DNA of 5,556 nt, from assembly GCA_018829425.1 (NCBI GenBank), contig JAHJUA010000078.1:1-5556 (forward strand), in the 5' to 3' direction. The DNA comes from Nanobdellota archaeon (GTDB lineage Archaea > Nanobdellota > Nanobdellia > Pacearchaeales > GW2011-AR1). Below, in pieces: positions 1 through 4,057 of this stretch. Both the position numbers and the translations under genes were made by a program. Below the pieces are notes generated by a model that saw only the letters and a program-made list of their open reading frames with translations, was not told the DNA's origin and searched no databases. The stretch's first letter is position 1. Each line of letters starts with the position of its first letter.

Positions 1-23
1 GTGATAACAACTTATAGGGATAA

Positions 24-40
24 TTTTTATCAGATAAAAA
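24..40. terminator. AT-only inverted repeat downstream of the glutaredoxin-like gene
   Basis: Eight bases (24-31) are followed by one base and their exact reverse complement (33-40), each arm rich in T or A. It lies about 15 bases beyond the stop codon of the minus-strand gene, where a 3' end is expected, and read on the minus strand it also contains a T6 run (35-40 region). Archaeal termination mostly depends on T-runs rather than hairpins, and an AT-only palindrome this short can arise by chance in AT-rich DNA. This is a weak candidate terminator. Nothing else is recognisable in bases 1-54. Confidence 0.25.
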
Positions 41-54
41 ACTCTCAGAAATAA

Positions 55-294
55 TTAATAATCTTTATTCGCCCATGCAATTATATCATCGTCCTGATCT
101 TTTGAACCGATAACTTCTATCAAAACAGGAACAGATGTTTGCCCCGAAAGTTGCTTCAACAGCGTCCTTTCTTCGTGCGGTTTCGGCACTTCAACTTTTT
201 CATACTTCACTCCTTTCGCATCCAACGCAGCCTCAGCCTTTTTGCAGAAAGGGCATTGTTCCAACCTGAATAATATAAGCTTTTTTTCTTCCAT
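55..294 (-). CDS. Glutaredoxin-like thioredoxin-fold protein (79 aa)
   Basis: A small cytoplasmic thiol-disulfide oxidoreductase of the glutaredoxin type. The first strand (LILFRL) leads into a CPFC active site near the N-terminus (residues 14-17 from the ATG), followed by a helix. The second strand (VKYEKVEV) and a TSVPVL segment supply the cis-proline expected opposite the active site. The length of 79 residues matches single-domain glutaredoxins. The usual Gly-Gly pair after the last strand is absent; that stretch reads GSKDQDDDIIAW, so glutathione binding is doubtful and the electron donor is unknown. The frame can be extended to a TTG at 309, but ATG 294 is preferred: a TATA-like box at 313-324 is centred about 24 bases upstream, so transcription would begin at or beside this ATG and give a leaderless mRNA. 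It is divergent from the tRNA gene. The fold is fairly sure; the partner is not. Confidence 0.82.
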   Translation of the reverse strand: MEEKKLILFRLEQCPFCKKAEAALDAKGVKYEKVEVPKPHEERTLLKQLSGQTSVPVLIEVIGSKDQDDDIIAWANKDY

Positions 295-312
295 AAAAAC
301 TTTAATCAAGAG

Positions 313-324
313 ATTTATTTAAAT
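313..324 (-). promoter_or_regulatory. TATA-like promoter of the glutaredoxin-like gene
   Basis: On the minus strand this reads ATTTAAATAAAT, a good archaeal TATA box. Its centre is about 24 bases before ATG 294, predicting a start site at the first codon (leaderless). It falls too close to the alternative TTG at 309 for that codon to be transcribed, which is the main reason for preferring the shorter start. Confidence 0.55.
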
Positions 325-364
325 GTTTTCCACAATCCGTGAATAGTTAATTTCATGAAAATAG

Positions 365-385
365 AAATATAAGAAGTTTTTTAAG
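365..385 (+). promoter_or_regulatory. Candidate promoter of the tRNA-Leu gene
   Basis: Two overlapping AT boxes are possible. AAATATAAG (365-373) would start transcription near 395, about 15 bases before the mature tRNA. TTTTTTAAG (377-385) would start it near 407. The sequence alone does not decide between them. A short GC-rich patch with a GGC repeat (387-396) lies between the boxes and the tRNA. Confidence 0.45.
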
Positions 386-409
386 TCGGCGGCGGCATAT
401 CAATTCAAT

Positions 410-550
410 GGGGGGGTGCCGGAGTGGTCAAACGGACAGCCCTTAAGTCGATCGATTTCGTGGTAGAGGCTATTTCAGCCAATACTCGTGCGAGGTCGGG
501 AGAAAGGCTGTGGCTTAGTGCCTACGCAGGTTCGAACCCTGTCCTCCCCA
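410..550 (+). tRNA. tRNA-Leu(UAA) with a 57-base intron
   Basis: The acceptor stem is seven G (410-416) paired with 543-549, with one G-T wobble, and the discriminator base is A550, as usual for Leu. The D stem is CCG 419-421 with CGG 433-435. The anticodon stem 437-441 pairs perfectly with 506-510. The spliced anticodon loop is CTTAAGA, with T33, anticodon TAA and G37. A long class II variable arm (511-525) contains the stem GGC/GCC, as expected for Leu. The T arm is 526-542 with loop TTCGAAC. CCA is not encoded; TCA follows the discriminator base. The intron (448-504) sits between positions 37 and 38, the canonical archaeal site, leaving an 84-base mature tRNA. A tRNA-Ser is excluded by the TAA anticodon and the A73 discriminator. 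Confidence 0.95.
448..504 (+). other. tRNA intron with a relaxed bulge-helix-bulge
   Basis: The intron boundaries are fixed by the requirement for a perfect anticodon stem and a seven-base loop. The predicted splice motif has a 5' bulge 446-448 and a 3' bulge 503-505. The central helix is 442-444 with 500-502 (C-G, T-A, T-G) plus an A445/G499 mismatch, so it is weaker than the ideal four pairs. An intron-internal helix 449-453/494-498 and a small hairpin 468-471/477-480 complete the fold. The archaeal tRNA splicing endonuclease should remove it. Confidence 0.85.
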
Positions 551-575
551 TCAGTCCCGAACAGTATCTCAAAGG

Positions 576-622
576 GAGGGGTTAGTGTACGTGCTCGCCG
601 GCGTTCGAGGCAAGTACCCCAC
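576..622 (+). repeat. 47-base GC-rich hairpin element, copy 1
   Basis: This element is 43/47 identical to 2411-2457 in the same orientation and starts 26 bases after the tRNA-Leu end. It folds as an upper stem 587-595 with 609-617 (eight pairs including one T-G wobble, around a single G591/A613 mismatch), possibly extended by 596-597 with 606-607. A lower stem pairs 576-580 with 618-622, with an A577/A621 mismatch, and the two stems are separated by a six-base 5' bulge. It has no long coding frame and no T-run right after it. Its role is unknown. Its position suggests a 3'-end, processing or terminator-like structure, or a REP-like dispersed repeat. Confidence 0.8.
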
Positions 623-631
623 ATAAAAATC

Positions 632-648
632 TTTATTAACTTAATTTA
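632..648 (+). promoter_or_regulatory. AT-rich promoter region of argS
   Basis: Two overlapping TATA-like boxes are visible: TTTATTAA (632-639) and TTAATTTA (641-648). The first predicts a start near 661, right at the ATG of the short ORF at 662. The second predicts a start near 670, giving argS a leader of roughly 33 bases that still contains its ribosome binding site at 691-695. Confidence 0.45.
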
Positions 649-661
649 CCATCTTTAGCTT

Positions 662-706
662 ATGGTTGCTGGAATTGTGAAAAACCCGCTGGAGGTTTTC
701 AAATGA
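662..706 (+). CDS. Possible 14-codon leader ORF overlapping the argS start
   Basis: ATG 662 opens a 14-residue frame (MVAGIVKNPLEVFK) whose TGA at 704-706 overlaps the argS ATG in the form ATGA. A TATA-like box at 632-639 is centred about 26 bases upstream, so this ATG could be the first codon of a leaderless transcript. The argS ribosome binding site, GGAGG at 691-695, lies inside it, so its translation could feed ribosomes to argS by termination-reinitiation. There are no Arg codons, so classic arginine attenuation is not indicated. A 14-codon frame can arise by chance, so its existence as a gene is uncertain. Confidence 0.25.
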   Translation: MVAGIVKNPLEVFK

Positions 707-2403
707 AAGAGGTTATTGTTAAATTACTCAAGAAAGCGCTAAAAGGAAAAGATGTCAGCCTCAAAGATGAGGAGATATTGAATCTAATCGAGGTCCCGCC
801 GAGTCAAGATATGGGAGACTATGCCTTCCCGTGTTTTTTTCTTTCCAAACAACTTCATGACAATCCATCTCAAATCGCAATTGAACTTCGAGAAAAAATA
901 GGCAACGCCCCTCCAACAGATTTTGAAGACATTCAAACTCAAGGACCTTACATAAATTTCTTCGTGAACAGAAAAAGCCTAGCACGCCAAGTTATTTGGG
1001 ACGCGATAACACAGAAGAAAGATTTCGGCGAATCAAAACTTGGAAAAGGAAAAAGAACAATGATTGAATTCCCTTCCCCAAACACAAACAAGCCTCTTCA
1101 TCTTGGACATTTGAGGAATATGGCAATCGGAGAAAGCATCTCGAGAATTCTTGAATTTAACGACGAGAAAATAATCCGCGCGAATATGAACAATGACCGA
1201 GGAATTCACATTTGCAAATCTATGGTAGCATACAAAAAATGGGGTCGCGAAAAAACACCTACTGACAAAAAAGAAAAATCAGACCACTTCGTCGGAGATT
1301 TCTATGTAATGTTTAACAAAAAGAAAACCAAAAAACTTGAAGCCGAAGCTCAAGAGATGCTGCAAAAATGGGAGGCTGGCGACGGGAATACCCTCCTTTT
1401 GTGGAAGCTGATGAATGGTTGGGCACTCAACGGCTTTAAAGAAACTTACAAAACTTTCGGGATAAAACACGATGTTAACTATTTTGAAAGTAAGGTTTAC
1501 AAAAAAGGAAAAGAAATGATTCTTGACGGAGTGAAGGAAGGAATTTTTGAACAAGCAAAAAACGGAGAAATAAAAATTAATCTTGAGGAAGAAAAACTCG
1601 GAGAAAAAATCCTTTTGAGAAAAGACGGAACGTCAGTGTATATTGTCTTTGATCTTGCGCTCGCAAAAATAAAGTTTGAGGATTATAAATTGAACAAATC
1701 TTTTTACGTTGTCGGAAATGAGCAGGATTACCATTTCAATGTTCTCTTTTCCATTCTGAAAAAGCTTGGTTTTGAAAAAGAAATGAAACACATTTCTTAC
1801 GGCATGGTGAATCTCCCGACGGGGAAAATGAAAAGCCGTGAAGGAACTGTCGTCGACGCCGATGATTTGATAGAACAAGTTAGGTTGCTTGCGGAAAAAG
1901 AATTATCAAAACGGGATAAACTTTCCAAAACAGAACTTAAAAAAAGAAGTCTCATAATTGCGTTGGCGGCGATAAAATATCTTTTACTTAAGGTTGATAT
2001 AAACAAGAACATGCTTTTCAATCCGAAAGAATCAGTTTCATTCGAAGGAGATACCGGTCCTTACATTCTTTACAGTTACGCGCGAGCCAGTTCAATAATG
2101 GAGAAAGCGCCGTCGGTTCAGAAAAAAGCAGAAGTAAACGAACTTGAAGAAAAAGATATAGCGCTCGTAAAAAAACTTTCACAGTTTCCTGAAATCGTCG
2201 AGAGTGCGTACAAAAATTTGAATCCGTCGCTGGTAGCGAATTATTCTTACCAACTCGCGCAAACATTCAATGAGTTTTATCACAATTGTAAGGTCATCGG
2301 CTCGGAAGAAGAAGCTTTCCGCTTGGCGTTGGTTCAATCCTTCCGACAGGTTTTGAAAAATGCGCTCGCACTTATTGGAATAGAAACTTTGGACAAGATG
2401 TAA
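703..2403 (+). CDS. argS: Arginyl-tRNA synthetase (566 aa)
   Basis: A class Ia synthetase that joins L-arginine to tRNA-Arg using ATP, in the cytoplasm. The N-terminal tRNA-binding extension (about 1-95) shows the family's GDYAFPCFFLSKQL and QGPYINFFVN segments. The catalytic domain carries the HIGH motif as PLHLGHLRN (131-139, HLGH at 133-136), the NMNNDRGIHICKS block (161-173), TSVYIVFDLALA (310-321), GNEQDYHF (338-345) and a KMSKS-type loop GKMKSREGTVVDADDL (374-389). The C-terminal DALR anticodon-binding domain starts near GDTGPYILYSYARAS (449-463) and ends in LALIGIETLDKM. The length is normal and the frame is intact. Start ATG 703 has GGAGG at 691-695, seven bases upstream. The third position of the signature loop is Lys (KMKSR) where relatives commonly have Ser. 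Hairpin repeats lie on both sides (576-622, 2411-2457). The identification is secure. Confidence 0.97.
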   Translation: MKEVIVKLLKKALKGKDVSLKDEEILNLIEVPPSQDMGDYAFPCFFLSKQLHDNPSQIAIELREKIGNAPPTDFEDIQTQGPYINFFVNRKSLARQVIWDAITQKKDFGESKLGKGKRTMIEFPSPNTNKPLHLGHLRNMAIGESISRILEFNDEKIIRANMNNDRGIHICKSMVAYKKWGREKTPTDKKEKSDHFVGDFYVMFNKKKTKKLEAEAQEMLQKWEAGDGNTLLLWKLMNGWALNGFKETYKTFGIKHDVNYFESKVYKKGKEMILDGVKEGIFEQAKNGEIKINLEEEKLGEKILLRKDGTSVYIVFDLALAKIKFEDYKLNKSFYVVGNEQDYHFNVLFSILKKLGFEKEMKHISYGMVNLPTGKMKSREGTVVDADDLIEQVRLLAEKELSKRDKLSKTELKKRSLIIALAAIKYLLLKVDINKNMLFNPKESVSFEGDTGPYILYSYARASSIMEKAPSVQKKAEVNELEEKDIALVKKLSQFPEIVESAYKNLNPSLVANYSYQLAQTFNEFYHNCKVIGSEEEAFRLALVQSFRQVLKNALALIGIETLDKM

Positions 2404-2410
2404 TTTTAAT

Positions 2411-2457
2411 GAGGGGGTAGTGTACGTGCCCGCCGGCGTTCGAGGCAAGTGCCCCTC
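2411..2457 (+). repeat. 47-base GC-rich hairpin element, copy 2
   Basis: Direct copy of 576-622, starting 8 bases after the argS stop. The lower stem is perfect here (2411-2415 with 2453-2457, extendable by T2410-A2458). The upper stem 2422-2430 with 2444-2452 retains the single G/A mismatch (G2426/A2448). Compared with copy 1, the T-G wobble near the loop is now C-G and one T-A pair is now T-G. A third change lies in the bulge and a fourth repairs the lower-stem mismatch. Every difference therefore keeps or improves the same fold. An AT-rich promoter begins immediately downstream, as with copy 1. Confidence 0.8.
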
Positions 2458-2474
2458 AAACAAAACTTATTTAA
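2458..2474 (+). promoter_or_regulatory. Promoter of the Lys-rich-tail gene (repeated 17-mer)
   Basis: The 17 bases aaacaaaacttatttaa combine an A-rich BRE-like stretch with a CTTATTTAA box. Centred near 2470, the box predicts a start near 2495 and a leader of about 20 bases containing the GGAGGT at 2505-2510 region before ATG 2514. An exact copy of the 17-mer occurs at 2922-2938, upstream of the next gene. Confidence 0.6.
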
Positions 2475-2513
2475 AGAATATTTTTCTTATTGAATAAATA
2501 AAAGGAGGTAAAA

Positions 2514-2915
2514 ATGGTCCATATAAATTTAATGAACGAATCTTTTTTCGCAAAGATTCTCAAAGATCTAAACGTTGCTGGAGAGCTTATAAGAGCTAGG
2601 CAAGAAGAGAAGCAAGGACTTCTGGATGAATTTGGCGCAGAATCCAAGAGATTTTTCTTCGGAAAAATTTCAGAGAAAGCGCTTGCATCTTCGGTAAAGA
2701 AGACAAATATAGAACTTCAGCGACTTGACAAACAAATAAGAGAAGCCCAGGCAAGTTCGAGAGGAGCTGGAGACAGAGCATTAAAACTTGTTTCAGCACA
2801 AGCACCTGTCGGATTCAGAGCGACTCTTTCAGGAATCAGCGGAGGAAAAAAGACGAAGGCAAAGAAAAGGAAGAGTGTGAAAGGGAAAAAGAAAACAGCT
2901 AAAAAGAAAAGATAA
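2514..2915 (+). CDS. Small basic protein with a Lys-rich tail, unknown function (133 aa)
   Basis: I do not recognise a family. The first two thirds look alpha-helical: residues from about 15 to 85 are rich in Glu, Lys, Arg, Gln and Ala with few helix breakers. The segment KRFFFGKISEKALASSVKKT followed by a probable short coiled coil (IELQRLDKQIREAQ) resembles the helical-hairpin pattern of SHOCT-like or archaeal FxxGKIxEE modules; this is only a resemblance. A Gly/Ser linker (SGISGGKK) leads to about 24 residues that are mostly Lys and Arg, like histone H1-type or ribosomal-protein tails, suggesting binding to DNA or RNA. There is no membrane segment or signal peptide. Start ATG 2514 has a strong GGAGGT just upstream; an in-frame ATG at 2532 is a weaker alternative. 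The promoter shares a 17-mer with the next gene. The function is inferred only from composition. Confidence 0.85.
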   Translation: MVHINLMNESFFAKILKDLNVAGELIRARQEEKQGLLDEFGAESKRFFFGKISEKALASSVKKTNIELQRLDKQIREAQASSRGAGDRALKLVSAQAPVGFRATLSGISGGKKTKAKKRKSVKGKKKTAKKKR

Positions 2916-2921
2916 TTTTTT
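2916..2921 (+). terminator. T6 run directly after the stop codon
   Basis: Six T residues follow the TAA of the Lys-rich-tail gene at once. Such runs are sufficient for many archaeal RNA polymerases to stop, so this may end that transcript before the next promoter begins at 2922. Confidence 0.4.
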
Positions 2922-2938
2922 AAACAAAACTTATTTAA
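2922..2938 (+). promoter_or_regulatory. Second copy of the 17-mer promoter, upstream of the two-helix membrane protein
   Basis: Identical over 17 bases to 2458-2474, including the CTTATTTAA box. If it is used, transcription starts near 2960 and the leader to ATG 3029 is about 70 bases long and unusually A-rich. A weaker box, AAAAATTAAAC (2965-2975), would instead give a short leader like that of the preceding gene; the sequence does not settle which is used. Both genes share an ATAAATAAAA stretch directly before GGAGGT. Confidence 0.5.
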
Positions 2939-3028
2939 GCTGTTTCCCCTTTATTTTATCAATCAAAAATTAAACAAAGAAAACTAAATGTAATAGTTTC
3001 AAATAAATAAAAAGGAGGTTGAATTGAA

Positions 3029-3232
3029 ATGGCAAAACAAAGCGGAAAAGTTTTGAACTTTATTGCTTGGTTAACAGGTGTGATTGTTTCGCTTGCAGTA
3101 GGATTCGCGATGGTCGGCGGGACGTTAACACTACCTACATGGCTTGGCGGTGATGTTCTTGCAATGATTGCTGGATGGGTTGTTGTAGTAACAACATTAA
3201 TCGGCGTAGTGCTTGGAATATTGAAGCAGTAA
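3029..3232 (+). CDS. Small two-helix membrane protein, unknown function (67 aa)
   Basis: I do not recognise a named family. After a short basic N-terminus (MAKQSGKV) come two hydrophobic helices, about residues 9-31 (from LNFIAWLTGVIV) and 42-65 (LGGDVLAMIAGWVV and on). They are joined by a loop containing TLTLPTW, and the chain ends in LKQ. A hairpin in the cytoplasmic membrane with both ends on the same side is the simplest topology; the N-terminal Lys residues favour the cytoplasm. No cleavable signal or catalytic residues are visible. The ribosome binding site GGAGGT (3014-3019) is perfect and nine bases from ATG 3029, and the upstream promoter copies the neighbouring gene's 17-mer, so both may be well expressed. 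A T-rich tract follows the stop. It could be a structural membrane peptide or a subunit of a larger complex; nothing here decides. Confidence 0.85.
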   Translation: MAKQSGKVLNFIAWLTGVIVSLAVGFAMVGGTLTLPTWLGGDVLAMIAGWVVVVTTLIGVVLGILKQ

Positions 3233-3238
3233 ACTAAC

Positions 3239-3283
3239 TTTTATTTTATTTTTTATCTTTATTGCTTTCCCTTTTTTCTTTTT
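3239..3283 (+). terminator. Long T-rich terminator tract
   Basis: About 45 bases after the two-helix protein gene are almost entirely pyrimidine, with several runs of four to six T and no obvious stem. This fits hairpin-independent archaeal termination and separates this block from the next promoter. Confidence 0.55.
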
Positions 3284-3297
3284 AGAAAACTTTATAT
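3284..3297 (+). promoter_or_regulatory. Promoter of the HEXXH-protein gene
   Basis: An A-rich BRE-like stretch (AGAAAA) is followed by CTTTATAT. The box centre near 3294 is 26 bases before ATG 3320, so the transcript should begin at the start codon (leaderless). No Shine-Dalgarno sequence is present, consistent with this. Confidence 0.6.
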
Positions 3298-3319
3298 CCC
3301 TCCATCTTCTTAAGAATTT

Positions 3320-4006
3320 ATGGGGAGAAAAAGTCTGATTATTTTTCTTGGGATTCTTGTTCTGCTCATTATTTTTTTCGGATTCTGGTCCTCTAATCAA
3401 GAATCTGAAATAATAAACAAGTCTCAATGTCTCCCTAATTGGTGTTTTGATTCTTTGAATTGGTCTGAATGTGCACAAGTCGGAGGAAGACAAACTGATT
3501 CTTATCTCTGTGTTAATCCTGTTAAGATACCTGGACCATTTGATATATCAATAATTGGTGATGGAGACTGCATAAAAAAGACTAATCAAGCACTTGATTT
3601 ACTGAAAGAAAAATCTCCAAGTGATTATGTTTATGTTACAAATTATATCCATACAATAGAATGTCCTGAGGATATATATTCTATCAATTCTGGACTTGGA
3701 GGAATAAAGATTCAATATCCTCCAAGATTCTATTTTAACAAGGGGGAAGAAGGATATTACAACTCTGAGCAAGATACGATCTGGTTTGCCTCAGCATTTG
3801 TCCACGAAGCATGTCATTCTAATCTATATTATAACTACTTCTTTGAAAATCAGGAAGTATATACAGACAGTCAAGTTCCTATGGAAGCATATAGTTTAGA
3901 ATATGGTGAACACTATTGCCAAGATGTGCAGTATGAAATATTAAAGAAATTAGGTGCTGAAGGATATAATTTTGATCATTTTCACGATGTTGATAATTGG
4001 TGGTAA
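3320..4006 (+). CDS. Membrane-anchored extracytoplasmic protein with an HEXXH motif (228 aa)
   Basis: Residues 1-4 are basic and residues 5-22 are a strongly hydrophobic helix. This is a signal anchor or uncleaved signal peptide, placing the remainder outside the cytoplasm. The body has eight cysteines (37, 42, 51, 64, 84, 115, 165, 200), suggesting disulfide bonds. Residues 161-166 read VHEACH, an HEXXH zinc-metallopeptidase signature. Glu189 in QVPMEAYSLEYGEHYC follows 23 residues after the second His and could be the third zinc ligand, as in gluzincin-type enzymes. The C-terminus is rich in His, Asp and Trp (FDHFHDVDNWW). I cannot place it in a named peptidase family, and a non-proteolytic zincin fold is possible. 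The leaderless start at 3320 is supported by its TATA box. The next gene is 51 bases downstream with its own promoter. Membrane anchoring is likely; peptidase activity is an inference from the motif. Confidence 0.85.
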   Translation: MGRKSLIIFLGILVLLIIFFGFWSSNQESEIINKSQCLPNWCFDSLNWSECAQVGGRQTDSYLCVNPVKIPGPFDISIIGDGDCIKKTNQALDLLKEKSPSDYVYVTNYIHTIECPEDIYSINSGLGGIKIQYPPRFYFNKGEEGYYNSEQDTIWFASAFVHEACHSNLYYNYFFENQEVYTDSQVPMEAYSLEYGEHYCQDVQYEILKKLGAEGYNFDHFHDVDNWW

Positions 4007-4023
4007 ATTAATTCTTCGAAATA

Positions 4024-4038
4024 GAAACGTATAAAAAG
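4024..4038 (+). promoter_or_regulatory. Promoter of the duplicated-domain membrane protein
   Basis: A GAAAC element is followed by TATAAAAAG (4030-4038), one of the clearest TATA boxes in the window. Its centre is 24 to 25 bases before ATG 4058, again predicting a leaderless mRNA. No ribosome binding site is seen. Confidence 0.6.
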
Positions 4039-4057
4039 TAAAAATCCATGTTAGAGT

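Noticed and set aside
55..309. Longer glutaredoxin start at TTG 309.
   Set aside because: The codon is TTG and lies upstream of the transcription start predicted from the TATA box, whereas ATG 294 fits that start.
386..397. GGC triplet repeat before the tRNA as a regulatory repeat.
   Set aside because: There are only about three units and no second copy; it is more likely ordinary leader sequence.
600..612. GTTCGA in the hairpin element as a tRNA T-loop remnant or split tRNA half.
   Set aside because: The hexamer matches the T-loop consensus, but the flanking bases do not form a T stem, and the conserved fold uses them differently.
576..622. Hairpin element as an H/ACA guide RNA (an ACA follows each copy at 621-623 and 2460-2462).
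   Set aside because: The internal loop is one-sided, so there is no two-armed pseudouridylation pocket. The ACA spacing from the stem differs between copies, and at 47 bases it is shorter than usual H/ACA units.
2411..2457. Hairpin element as a bacterial-type intrinsic terminator.
   Set aside because: No T-run follows either copy, and the downstream sequence is A-rich promoter DNA; terminator-like action remains possible but is not shown.
1279..2463. Several minus-strand frames inside argS (for example 1279-1554, 1633-1878, 2179-2463).
   Set aside because: They are antisense shadows of a conserved synthetase, rich in Phe, Leu and Ser from reverse-reading Lys/Glu codons, with no promoter or ribosome binding site.
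3197..3493. Minus-strand frame across the T-rich tract.
   Set aside because: Its Lys/Asn-rich composition comes from reading the T-rich terminator backwards, and it overlaps two better-supported genes.
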